Assembly (NCBI RefSeq): GCF_014779665.1
Contig: NZ_JACXYY010000002.1
Location: forward strand, 310,001 to 374,000
Direction of reading: 5' to 3'
DNA from: Nocardioides hwasunensis
GTDB lineage: Bacteria > Actinomycetota > Actinomycetes > Propionibacteriales > Nocardioidaceae
DNA length: 64,000 bases
Shown: in pieces, positions 1 to 7,956 of the stretch
Layout of the letters: each line of letters starts with the position of its first letter
Position numbering within the stretch: position 1 is the first letter of the stretch
Notes under the pieces: generated by a model
Databases searched by the model: none
What the model saw: the letters and a program-made list of their open reading frames with translations, nothing else
Told to the model about the DNA's origin: nothing
Translations under genes and position numbers: made by a program

Positions 1-648
1 GTTGCCGCCCGAGGGCGACGGCGGGGCCTGGGTGCCCGGCAGCAGCGGACCCTGCGGGCCGGAGGGCACCTTGGGCGGCGGCTCGGTCGGGTCCTTCTCG
101 CCGTGGATCTCCTTCATCGGGGGGATCGCACCGAGGAACGCGGCATCCATCTCCTTGGTGAGGGCCCGCGCCTTGGCCTCCTGCTTGTCGTAGGCGGTCT
201 GCCAGGCGTTGCGCTCGTCGGTGCGGGCCTGCGAGGCATCGGCCTGCGCCTTCAGCTCCTCCGGTGTGGGCTCCACGCCCGGGGTGCCGGGCGGGGCCTG
301 GTAGGTGGGCGGCTTCTCGCCGAGGTCCGCCATGTTGTCGCGGGTGGTGCGGGTGTCCTCGAGGTGCTGTCCGACCTGGCGGAGCGCCTCGCCGGCGGCG
401 TCGAGCTGCTCGGACTTGGTGATCATCGAGGCGGACGACGCCTCCATCCCGGCGCGGAGTGCAGGCCCGGTGAGTGTCTGCTCGCCGATGCGGAGCTCGG
501 CCTGGCCGGCGGCGCTCCTGAGCGCGTCGCCCAGCGTGCGCAGGTCGGCGGCCTTGTCCTTCCAGGCTTGGCCGGCGTTCTTGATCGTGCCCTCGGACGC
601 GGAGTCGAGGTAGGTGTCGAGGATCTGGCGGGCGGGTCCCTTGGTCAC
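1..648 (-). CDS. Helical, possibly type VII-exported protein (3' end outside window)
   Basis: The reading frame starts at a GTG preceded by AGGAGG nine bases upstream and runs off the left edge of the window, so 216 N-terminal residues are visible. Roughly residues 15-115 are Ala/Leu/Gln-rich and predicted helical, as in WXG100/LXG-type proteins, although no clear WXG turn is present. After about residue 115 comes a Pro-rich stretch, a charged helix and then a Pro/Gly-rich linker near residues 195-216. This layout (helical N-terminus, Pro linker, unseen C-terminal domain) is common in actinobacterial ESX-type or polymorphic-toxin proteins, but I do not recognise the family. It lies 4 bp after the 137-residue gene and is probably cotranscribed with it. 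The function is unknown. Confidence 0.55.
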   Translation of the reverse strand, partial: MTKGPARQILDTYLDSASEGTIKNAGQAWKDKAADLRTLGDALRSAAGQAELRIGEQTLTGPALRAGMEASSASMITKSEQLDAAGEALRQVGQHLEDTRTTRDNMADLGEKPPTYQAPPGTPGVEPTPEELKAQADASQARTDERNAWQTAYDKQEAKARALTKEMDAAFLGAIPPMKEIHGEKDPTEPPPKVPSGPQGPLLPGTQAPPSPSGGN

Positions 649-652
649 GGTC

Positions 653-1066
653 TCAGCCCTCCTCGGTGGGCAGCGTGCACTGGCTGGAGGTCGAGGTGAA
701 GTCGGGTGCGGCCACGCAGTCGGTCGAGGACTGGATGAGCACCATCGTGGCCTGCGTCTGCTCGGTGGTGGTCTCCATGTCGTTGCGGAAGGCCTCGACC
801 GACTCGCCCATGCCACGCAGGCCGGCGGCGACCTTCTTCAGCTCGTCGGCCACGGCCTGGTGCGCCATCTCGGTGTTGGTGCCGAGGCGGTAGCCCCCGG
901 TGTAGGACTCGCCGAACGACGCACTCTGGACGGGCATGATCGGGTTGGACTCCACGCCCTCGGCGGCCTTGTCGAAAGAGGCCATCAGCGAGGAGATCGT
1001 GTCGGGGTCGATGTTGAGCCCCACCATGGTCTGGTTGAGCAGTTCCCGGTCTTCCAACGGCAGCAT
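653..1066 (-). CDS. Conserved hypothetical helical protein, 137 aa
   Basis: The ATG at 1066 is chosen because AAAGGA stands just upstream; the frame is open further upstream but has no ribosome site there. The protein starts MLPLEDRELLNQ, is soluble and has no signal peptide. Its centre (about residues 68-110) is a long amphipathic helix with Met and Gln, as in WXG100-like partners. Two cysteines lie near the C-terminus. The next gene begins 4 bp after its stop, so the two probably form an operon and may be partners. I do not recognise the family; an ESX-like accessory or substrate protein is only an inference. Confidence 0.6.
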   Translation of the reverse strand: MLPLEDRELLNQTMVGLNIDPDTISSLMASFDKAAEGVESNPIMPVQSASFGESYTGGYRLGTNTEMAHQAVADELKKVAAGLRGMGESVEAFRNDMETTTEQTQATMVLIQSSTDCVAAPDFTSTSSQCTLPTEEG

Positions 1067-1148
1067 GTGGAGTCCTTTCCCCGTGGTCGCCGAGACCGAA
1101 ACCACTTTATGGGGGAGATCTGGACCACGTGGCATCTTCGCCGATGGG

Positions 1149-1154
1149 TAGGGT
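1149..1154 (+). promoter_or_regulatory. -10 box TAGGGT for a leaderless transcript
   Basis: TAGGGT ends six bases before the ATG of the lipoprotein gene and no ribosome-binding site is visible. This spacing is typical of leaderless actinobacterial genes. Confidence 0.5.
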
Positions 1155-1160
1155 TCCGTC

Positions 1161-1769
1161 ATGACTGCTCGGGTGGGCCACCGGCGCTGGCTGGCCGCGT
1201 CCGTCAGCGTCCTCGCGCTGCTGGCGGCGACCGGGTGCCAGTCCTCGGACGAGCCATCGGGTGCGGACACGTCCTCCTCGTCACCGACACCCACGCCGTC
1301 CCCGACGCCGACCGCGACCAGCACCGTCGTGGAGCCGGCCGACGGTCCGCTGGTCAAGGTGCCCGGCGCGAGGATGCGCGGGCTGTCGACCTACACGCGC
1401 AACAGCGACTTCGGGATCGTCCAGGGCTACCGTGACGGTCAGAGCGGTCTCACGCTCGCGCCCGCGCTCACCGACGCCGCGTCGCTCGACGCCTTCGCGA
1501 AGGAGTGGATCCGCGACCACGACGGTCCGAAGGTGCAGGTCCGCCAGGAGGACGCTGTGGTCGGCGGCAAGTACAGCGCGTGGCACGTGATCGACGAGAC
1601 CACAGACCCGCAGCTCCGGACGCACACCTACGGCGTGATGTTCCTCGACTCCGCGTGGCTCGTCATCATGCGGCACAACCTCGACGGCGTTCCCGAGCCG
1701 CTGACCGACGACGAGATGCAGGGCGTCATGGACCGCGTGCTGCTCACCTTCAAGACCGACCTGGACTAG
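1161..1769 (+). CDS. Putative lipoprotein, 202 aa
   Basis: The N-terminus has basic residues, a hydrophobic stretch and the lipobox LAATGC, which puts the acylated Cys at position 26. A Ser/Thr/Pro spacer (about residues 33-57) then links the anchor to a globular domain. The domain resembles small actinobacterial surface lipoproteins of unknown role (PsbP- or Mog1-like folds are possible), but I cannot assign a function. The gene is monocistronic and probably leaderless. Its TAG stop at 1767-1769 overlaps the TAG stop of the convergent gene through the tetranucleotide CTAG. Confidence 0.7.
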   Translation: MTARVGHRRWLAASVSVLALLAATGCQSSDEPSGADTSSSSPTPTPSPTPTATSTVVEPADGPLVKVPGARMRGLSTYTRNSDFGIVQGYRDGQSGLTLAPALTDAASLDAFAKEWIRDHDGPKVQVRQEDAVVGGKYSAWHVIDETTDPQLRTHTYGVMFLDSAWLVIMRHNLDGVPEPLTDDEMQGVMDRVLLTFKTDLD

Positions 1770-2998
1770 GTGCCTGCCTGGCTGGTCGCGAACTTGATCG
1801 GCACCAGCGTGGGGTCGACGCCCGAGAGGTCGACATCGATGCGCTCGACGGTCCCGTCCAGCCCGAGTCGTACGACGTACTGGGTCTGGCCACTGACGAG
1901 TGTCGCGAGCATCGAGTCGTCATCCTCCCAAGCGACCTCGTGGATGCCGGTGATGCCGTCGAGCGGACCGATGAGGTCGAAGTCGATGACCTCCTCGCCG
2001 GTGGCGGCGTCGAGGAGCGTGAGGGTGGCCGAGCCGTTGGCGTCGAGGTAGCTCGAGAAGCCCACGACTCGGGCACCGTCCGGGCTGAACGAGACGAGCG
2101 TGTGCTCGCAGGTGCTCCAGAGTGGCTGGCGCGTGCCTGCGAGGGCGTCCACGACTGCTGAGCACGACGACCCGTCGCCCTTGACCCGCGTGACGCCGGC
2201 CACCGCCCCTGTCGCGGAGGAGGCGGCCCAGGGCCGGAGGATCCCGGGGAGGTCGGCGGACCCGGATCCGTCGGCCACGAAGGTGGACAGGGAGTAGTCG
2301 GAAGGATCGGTCCTGCTGGCGAGCACCTCGGTGTCGGAGACGAACCCGACGGTGGTGACCGATGCCTCCTCCGAGCTGGGTGGCAGCTCGGTGCGGCGGT
2401 CCTCGCGGCTGCCGTCGGCGGCTCGGTCGACCACGACCCAGCGGACACCGTCGTACTCCGCCCAGGCGATGCGGGACTCGTCGGCTGACACGGTGAGCCC
2501 GGTGGTCGGGCGGCGGTCGCCGTCGAGCGGGCGGAACTCCGAGTCGAGGACCTGCACCGTCTGCTCACCCTCGACGTTGACCGTGGCGAGCCATCCGTTG
2601 CGGTAGGGGGTGATCGAGTCGTAGACCTCGGGCAACCGGAAGGTCTCGCCGTTGCGCAGGAGCGTGCCCTCGTCGATGTTGACCATCGCGACCGCCGGAC
2701 CGCCGTCGACCGGGGCACTGCGCGGGTCGACCCGCACAGTGCCGGTGACGACCGGCGCCGGCGGTGAGGGCGCCGGCATGATCTCGCTGCGCTGGGCCGG
2801 TCCTGTCATGGACAGGCCGACCGGGACGGCGATCGCCAGGACCGCGGCGACGGCGGCGCCGACGGCGACGGCGCGACGGCGCTGGATGCGGCGGGCGCGG
2901 GTGCGGACGTCGACGACCGTGAGGGGTGCACGCTGGAGCTGCTCGGCCTCGCGGTGCAGCGCGTCGTGGACCTGGTCCTCGAGGGGAGTCGTGTTCAT
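1766..2998 (-). CDS. Membrane-anchored anti-sigma-like protein with extracytoplasmic propeller-like domain
   Basis: The 410-residue protein starts at an ATG that overlaps the sigma-factor stop (ATGA), so translation is coupled. Residues 1-43 are cytoplasmic and basic, with no His-X3-Cys-X2-Cys zinc motif; residues about 44-64 form one transmembrane helix. A Pro-rich linker follows and then a region of repeated beta blades with WD/TolB-like character (about 90-400). By position and layout it should hold the neighbouring ECF factor and sense something outside the membrane, as membrane-anchored anti-sigma factors do. That role is inferred from context, since the N-terminus is not a classical zinc anti-sigma domain. 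Confidence 0.65.
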   Translation of the reverse strand: MNTTPLEDQVHDALHREAEQLQRAPLTVVDVRTRARRIQRRRAVAVGAAVAAVLAIAVPVGLSMTGPAQRSEIMPAPSPPAPVVTGTVRVDPRSAPVDGGPAVAMVNIDEGTLLRNGETFRLPEVYDSITPYRNGWLATVNVEGEQTVQVLDSEFRPLDGDRRPTTGLTVSADESRIAWAEYDGVRWVVVDRAADGSREDRRTELPPSSEEASVTTVGFVSDTEVLASRTDPSDYSLSTFVADGSGSADLPGILRPWAASSATGAVAGVTRVKGDGSSCSAVVDALAGTRQPLWSTCEHTLVSFSPDGARVVGFSSYLDANGSATLTLLDAATGEEVIDFDLIGPLDGITGIHEVAWEDDDSMLATLVSGQTQYVVRLGLDGTVERIDVDLSGVDPTLVPIKFATSQAGT

Positions 2999-3603
2999 CG
3001 CGTGTCTCCGGACTCGCGGGCCCCGGGCCCGCGTGGATCGAGGGAGTGGGGTGCGCGGGCGCGCAGGGCGGCGAGGGCACGGCTGGCCTGGGACTTCACC
3101 GTGCCGGGGGAGATGCCGAGCACGTCGGCGATCTCGGCCTCGCTCAGCTGCTCGTAGTAGCGCAGCACGATGACGGCACGCTGCTTGGGGGAGAGGGTCT
3201 GGACGAACGACCAGAGGGCGCCGCCCGTGCCGTCGTCGTAGTCGTCGTGCGTCGAGGTCTCGGGCAAGGTGCCCGAGGTGGGGTCGGTGGCGTGCTCGCG
3301 ACGCTTCCACGCGCGACGCCACAGGGAGTTGTTCTCGTTGACCATCACCCGGCGGACGTAGCCGTCCAGCGCCTGGGGGTCGCGGATCCTGTCCCACGAC
3401 AGGTAGAGCTTGGCGAACGCGTTCTGCAGCAGGTCCTCGGCGCCGGCGTGGTCGCCCGCCAGGAGGTACGCCGTGCGGTAGAGGGCCGGCTGGCGGGCGG
3501 ACATGTAGGCCGAGAAGTCGGCGTCCCTGTCGGCGCGCGACTGCGTCGTACCCATGTCGTGGTTCCTCGGTCCCGATCCGTCGACGAGTGTCATGGACAG
3601 CAT
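2995..3603 (-). CDS. ECF (SigE-family) RNA polymerase sigma factor
   Basis: The 202-residue protein contains sigma region 2 (about residues 38-95, with RTAYLLAGD and the DLLQNAFAKLY core) and a region 4 helix-turn-helix (about 135-180, with LSPKQRAVIVLRYYE and GTVKSQASRAL). These are typical of the SigE/SigM-like actinobacterial ECF family. The start at 3603 is favoured by a perfect AAGGAGG six bases upstream; an ATG at 3555 with GAGGA is an alternative giving 186 residues. The gene is translationally coupled to the membrane protein behind it, a standard sigma/anti-sigma arrangement. Target promoters cannot be read from this window. Confidence 0.9.
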   Translation of the reverse strand: MLSMTLVDGSGPRNHDMGTTQSRADRDADFSAYMSARQPALYRTAYLLAGDHAGAEDLLQNAFAKLYLSWDRIRDPQALDGYVRRVMVNENNSLWRRAWKRREHATDPTSGTLPETSTHDDYDDGTGGALWSFVQTLSPKQRAVIVLRYYEQLSEAEIADVLGISPGTVKSQASRALAALRARAPHSLDPRGPGARESGDTR

Positions 3604-3759
3604 TCACCTCCTCCTTCGTTGCGGGGCACTTGTCAGCGGCTTGGGGCCTGCGTGTCGGGGTGAGGACGCGGCCGGGTCGACGCAGGTTGCATCTGTTTGG
3701 GAGGCTCGTGGCACTCCCGGTCGGACGCCGACCCGGGCCCCGTCGTGCAGGAGGAACAC

Positions 3760-4866
3760 ATGCAGCAGGTCAAGGCCGTGGTCGCGCTCGCGAAGGGCGA
3801 GCCGGTGCAGCTCACCACCATCAACGTCCCCGATCCCGGACCGGGGGAGGCCGTGGTGAAGGTGCAGGCCTGCGGGGTGTGCCACACCGACCTGCACTAC
3901 CGCGAGGGAGGCATCAACGACGACTTCCCCTTCCTGCTGGGTCACGAGGCCGCCGGTGTCGTGGAGAGCGTCGGGCCGGACGTCACGGACGTCGCGCCGG
4001 GCGACTTCGTGGTGCTGAACTGGCGTGCGGTGTGCGGCAGCTGCCGCGCCTGCAACCGTGGTGAGCCGCAGTACTGCTTCGCCACCCACAACGCGACGCA
4101 GAAGATGACCCTCGAGGACGGCACGGAGCTCTCGCCCGCCCTGGGGATCGGTGCCTTCGCGGAGAAGACCCTGGTGGCGTCCGGACAGTGCACCAAGGTC
4201 GACCCGGCTGCGCGTGCGGCCGCGGTGGGACTGCTCGGCTGCGGCGTGATGGCCGGGCTCGGTGCGGCCATCAACACCGGCAACGTCACCCGCGGCTCGA
4301 CGGTCGCCGTCATCGGCTGCGGGGGTGTCGGCGCCGCCGCCATCGCCGGCGCCGCGCTGGCGGGTGCCGCGCGGATCATCGCCGTCGACATCGACGAGCG
4401 CAAGCTCGAGAACGCCCGCAAGCTGGGTGCGACGCACACGGTGAACTCCAAGGACGTGGACGCCGTCGAGGCGATCCGTGGGCTGACCCCGCCCGCGGAC
4501 GACACCGGACACGAGGGCGGCGCCGACGTCGTCATCGACGCGGTCGGTCGGCCGGAGACGTGGAAGCAGGCGTTCTACGCCCGCGACCTGGCCGGCACGG
4601 TGGTCCTGGTCGGGGTGCCGACCCCGGAGATGAAGGTGCCCGACATCCCGCTGATCGACGTCTTCGGCCGCGGTGGTTCGTTGAAGTCGAGCTGGTACGG
4701 CGACTGCCTGCCGTCGCGCGACTTCCCGATGCTGGTCGACCTCTACCAGCAGGGGCGGCTCGACCTGGACGCGTTCGTCACCGAGGAGATCGGCATCGGC
4801 GACGTCGAGGCCGCCTTCGACAAGATGCACGGCGGCGACGTGCTGCGCTCGGTCGTGGTGCTCTGA
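3760..4866 (+). CDS. mscR: S-(hydroxymethyl)mycothiol dehydrogenase (NAD/mycothiol-dependent formaldehyde dehydrogenase)
   Basis: This zinc-dependent medium-chain dehydrogenase oxidises the formaldehyde-mycothiol adduct, and S-nitrosomycothiol in characterised relatives. The 368-residue length matches the family. Catalytic-zinc ligands sit in [10 protein letters not shown] and the GHE that follows, structural-zinc cysteines in [15 protein letters not shown], and the Rossmann motif GCGGVG lies mid-protein. The ATG at 3760 is chosen over an upstream in-frame one because AGGAGG lies seven bases before it and the family begins at this point. The stop overlaps the next start by one base (TGATG). 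It implies that the host makes mycothiol. Confidence 0.9.
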   Translation: MQQVKAVVALAKGEPVQLTTINVPDPGPGEAVVKVQACGVCHTDLHYREGGINDDFPFLLGHEAAGVVESVGPDVTDVAPGDFVVLNWRAVCGSCRACNRGEPQYCFATHNATQKMTLEDGTELSPALGIGAFAEKTLVASGQCTKVDPAARAAAVGLLGCGVMAGLGAAINTGNVTRGSTVAVIGCGGVGAAAIAGAALAGAARIIAVDIDERKLENARKLGATHTVNSKDVDAVEAIRGLTPPADDTGHEGGADVVIDAVGRPETWKQAFYARDLAGTVVLVGVPTPEMKVPDIPLIDVFGRGGSLKSSWYGDCLPSRDFPMLVDLYQQGRLDLDAFVTEEIGIGDVEAAFDKMHGGDVLRSVVVL

Positions 4867-5486
4867 TGACCGCGCGCGTGGACCACGCCGTGGTCTCGGG
4901 CACCTTCAGCCTCGACGGTGAGACCCACCAGGTCGACAACAACGTGTGGGTGATCGGCGACGACGAGCAGTGCCTGGTCATCGATGCACCGCACGACGTC
5001 GACGCGATCCTCGAGCTCGTCGGCGGCCGGGCGGTGAAGGCGATCGTGTGCACCCACGCGCACGACGACCACGTGCGGGTCGCGCCGGCGCTGCGGGTCG
5101 CGACGGGCGCTCCGATCCTGCTGCACCCGGACGACCGGCCTCTGTGGGAGCTCACCCACGGCGGTGACGAGCCGGGGGCCGAGCTGTGGGACGTCGACCT
5201 CTCCGACGGCATGACGCTCACGATCGGCGGCGCGGCGGTGCAGGTGATCCACACGCCCGGCCACGCGCCGGGCGCGGTCTGCCTCTACGTCCACGACCTG
5301 GGCTGCGTGTTCACCGGCGACACCCTCTTCGAGGGCGGGCCGGGCGCGACCGGTCGGTCCTTCTCCGACGCCGACGTCATCGCGGACTCGATCCGTCGCC
5401 GGCTCTTCGACCTGCCCGACGAGACCGTGGTGCACACCGGCCACGGACCCGACACGACGATCGGGGCCGAGCGGGCCAACGTCTGA
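4866..5486 (+). CDS. Metallo-beta-lactamase-fold hydrolase, mscR partner
   Basis: This 206-residue protein has the MBL signature THAHDDH (residues about 63-69), a later TPGHAPG histidine and the GDTLF aspartate, so the binuclear metal site looks complete. Its start overlaps the mscR stop by one base, indicating a two-gene operon. In many actinobacteria an MBL hydrolase follows mscR, and it is thought to hydrolyse S-formylmycothiol to formate and mycothiol, as glyoxalase II-like enzymes do for glutathione thioesters. The fold is seen directly; the substrate is inferred from the neighbour. Confidence 0.85.
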   Translation: MTARVDHAVVSGTFSLDGETHQVDNNVWVIGDDEQCLVIDAPHDVDAILELVGGRAVKAIVCTHAHDDHVRVAPALRVATGAPILLHPDDRPLWELTHGGDEPGAELWDVDLSDGMTLTIGGAAVQVIHTPGHAPGAVCLYVHDLGCVFTGDTLFEGGPGATGRSFSDADVIADSIRRRLFDLPDETVVHTGHGPDTTIGAERANV

Positions 5487-5495
5487 CCCGGCCGG

Positions 5496-6056
5496 TCAGG
5501 TGATCGGTCGCACCCCGAGGTGGGCGAGCAGTGCACGCAGCGGCGCCGGCTCGCTCCCTCGGGGCATCGCCTCGACGAGGAGGCGCGCGTAGCGCTCCTT
5601 GCGGCCGCTCCTGGAGGTCATGAAGCGTGCCAGCAGGTCCTCTCGGGTCCAGCCGGCCTGTGCGGGCATCTGCGCCAGCATCTCCAGCGAGCGGGTCTCG
5701 CCGGCCGCCTCGATGACCTGCTCGACGCGCGCGGTGCCGAGCGCACGCCGGAGCTCGTCCTCGAGGTCGCGCTCGCAGCAGAAGAAGCCGCACGGCTCGA
5801 GCTCGGCGTCCTCGGCCTCGAGCACGCCCGCGGCCGTGAGACCGCGACGCACGAACCCCACCTCGGGCGCGTCGTACAGCCCGGCGAGCCGGTGGCCGGA
5901 CACGTGCAGCCGCGTCGCGACCGCGCGGATGTGGGTGATGCCGCCCATCGGCAGCACGTCGACGTCCTCGTCGGCCAGCGACCGGCCCCACGCCCGGGCC
6001 AGCGCTCGCAGCGCCACCTCGTCGCTGCGACCCTCGACGAGCACGGTGGTGCGCAC
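5496..6056 (-). CDS. Small TOPRIM-domain protein (OLD-nuclease-like)
   Basis: The protein opens with TTVLVEGRSDEVAL, a TOPRIM-type beta strand followed by the metal-binding Glu, and contains GLYDAPE about 60 residues later in the place of the DxD motif. The rest is helical and basic. At about 186 residues it is only a TOPRIM module, without the ABC-ATPase half of OLD/RecF-like nucleases. The GTG at 6056 is the first start compatible with the divergent promoter of the neighbouring gene; no strong ribosome site is visible. It could be a nucleic-acid endonuclease, primase-like or kinase-like TOPRIM protein; the role is unknown. Confidence 0.65.
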   Translation of the reverse strand: MRTTVLVEGRSDEVALRALARAWGRSLADEDVDVLPMGGITHIRAVATRLHVSGHRLAGLYDAPEVGFVRRGLTAAGVLEAEDAELEPCGFFCCERDLEDELRRALGTARVEQVIEAAGETRSLEMLAQMPAQAGWTREDLLARFMTSRSGRKERYARLLVEAMPRGSEPAPLRALLAHLGVRPIT

Positions 6057-6147
6057 GCGTCCAGTGAACCCCGTCGGCCGGGGTCGCGACGAGGGAGTTC
6101 CGCTCCGCCCCGGCCGGGGGAGCCACCCGTCGTGCCACCATGACCTG

Positions 6148-7932
6148 ATGCGTTCGCGACCGACGGCACTGCTGGCGACCCTCGCCCTGGTCGCCACGCT
6201 CGGCGCGTGCACGGGCAGCGGTGACGACGAGCGCGACGGTCGGTCGAAGGCCGAGAGCGCTGCTGCCACCAGCACGCCGACAGCTCCGCCGACGCCGTCG
6301 GAGGCCCTCGGGCTGACCGAGGGCTGGGGCCCCGACCGCGCCGAGCTGGACCGGGCGGCCCGGATCGTCGGCCGGATGCGACTGCCCGACCTCGCCGGGC
6401 AGGTCATCGTCGCCGACTGGAGCGGAACCTCCGCGCCGGTGGACCTCGTGCGCGACCTGCACCTGGGCGGGGTGATCGCGTTCGACTCCAACGTCGCGTC
6501 GGCCGAGCAGATCACGGGGGTCACCACCGCGCTGAAGCGACAGGTCCGCCGGCCCTACCCACTCTTCATCGGCGTCGACCAGGAGGGCGGTGTCGTCGAG
6601 CGCCTGCGGCGCGTGGCCACGCGGTTCCCCACCTTCTTGAGCGCCGGGGCGGCAGGCGACCCGGCGCTGACGCAGCGGGCGTACGCCGCCGGCGCGAGCG
6701 AGCTGCGCGGGCTGGGCTTCACGGCCGACTTCGCACCCGATGCCGACGTCACCTCCGGCCCGGGCGACCCGACGATCGGCTCGCGGTCGGCGTCGTCGCG
6801 CTCGTCGGTGGTGGCCGAGCACGTCGTCGCCGCGGCCGCCGGGTTCTCCGAATCCGGCGTGCTGCCGGTCCTCAAGCACTTCCCCGGGCACGGCTCGGTG
6901 CCCGCCGACAGCCACCTCACGCTGCCCGTGCAGCAGAAGTCGCTCGAGGAGCTGCAGGCGAGCGACCTGGTCCCGTTCGGCAGCGCCGTGGCGGCCGGGT
7001 TGCCCGCCGTCATGGTCGGCCACATCGACGTACGTGCCGTGGACCCGCGGGTGCCGTCCTCGCTGTCGCGCAAGGTGGTCACGGGGCTGCTGCGTGACGA
7101 GCTCGGGTTCGACGGCCTCGTCGTGACCGACTCGCTGGCCATGACCGGCGTGACCCAGGGACGCCCACCCGGCCGGGTGGCCGTGCAGGCGATGCGCGCC
7201 GGTGCCGACGTGCTGCTGATGCCGCCGTCGCCGGCCGCGGCCCGAGCCGCGCTCGTCGAGGCCGTCCGGGCCGGTGACCTCCCGCGGCGCCGCCTGGAGC
7301 AGTCCGCCGCGCGACAGATCGCCCTGCTCGTCCACCTCGCGCGCGCGAAGGGGCGCCCGGTCGGCTCGGCCGCGGATGCCTCACGCGCCCTGTCGGCCGC
7401 CGCGATCACCGTCACCGACGGCGCCTGCTCCGGCCGGCTCGTCGGCGATGCTGTGCACGCCTACGGCGACTCGGGCGCGGTGAGCACCTTCGCCGCGGCC
7501 GCCGAGCAGGCCGGGCTCGCGGTCCTGCTGCGCCGGTCGCCGCCCGCGTCGCTGGCCGAGGCCGTGCCCCGGCCGGACCGTCGCCCGAAGGAGCGCAGGA
7601 AGAAGTACCGCAAGCGGGTCATGGCGTGGCAGGCGGCGGAAGGAAGGCGCGAGCGGCGCCTCGAGGCGTGGATCACCCGCGAGGACGCTCGTCTGGCGGC
7701 CGGTACCCCGGTCGGGTTCACCGGCTTCCACGAAGCTCCTGTCGACGGGGCGGTCGCCGTGGCGACGGACAGTCCGTGGGTCCTCGGCCAGGTGTCCGCC
7801 CCCACCCGCATCGCGACCTACGGCGACACCCCCGGCGCCATGCGGGTGCTCGTCGAGGTGCTGCTCGGCAACGCCCCGGCACCCGGTCGGCTGCCGGTCA
7901 AGGTCCCCGGGGTGGCGCGCGACGGATGCTGA
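6148..7932 (+). CDS. GH3 beta-N-acetylhexosaminidase-type lipoprotein
   Basis: The 594-residue protein has a lipobox (TLGAC, Cys21), a Ser/Thr/Pro spacer and a glycoside hydrolase family 3 barrel. The diagnostic KHFPGHG motif is at about 243-249 and the nucleophile region VVTDSLAM at about 325-332. NagZ-like enzymes with these motifs cleave GlcNAc from muropeptides or other N-acetylglucosaminides, here presumably outside the membrane. The C-terminal part (after about 425) looks like the second GH3 domain but carries an unusually basic helical insert at about 476-514, rich in Arg and Lys. It is probably monocistronic. NagZ is a reasonable class label but the substrate is unproven. Confidence 0.8.
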   Translation: MRSRPTALLATLALVATLGACTGSGDDERDGRSKAESAAATSTPTAPPTPSEALGLTEGWGPDRAELDRAARIVGRMRLPDLAGQVIVADWSGTSAPVDLVRDLHLGGVIAFDSNVASAEQITGVTTALKRQVRRPYPLFIGVDQEGGVVERLRRVATRFPTFLSAGAAGDPALTQRAYAAGASELRGLGFTADFAPDADVTSGPGDPTIGSRSASSRSSVVAEHVVAAAAGFSESGVLPVLKHFPGHGSVPADSHLTLPVQQKSLEELQASDLVPFGSAVAAGLPAVMVGHIDVRAVDPRVPSSLSRKVVTGLLRDELGFDGLVVTDSLAMTGVTQGRPPGRVAVQAMRAGADVLLMPPSPAAARAALVEAVRAGDLPRRRLEQSAARQIALLVHLARAKGRPVGSAADASRALSAAAITVTDGACSGRLVGDAVHAYGDSGAVSTFAAAAEQAGLAVLLRRSPPASLAEAVPRPDRRPKERRKKYRKRVMAWQAAEGRRERRLEAWITREDARLAAGTPVGFTGFHEAPVDGAVAVATDSPWVLGQVSAPTRIATYGDTPGAMRVLVEVLLGNAPAPGRLPVKVPGVARDGC

Positions 7933-7956
7933 CCGGGGGTCGGCCGCCGGCAGGCC

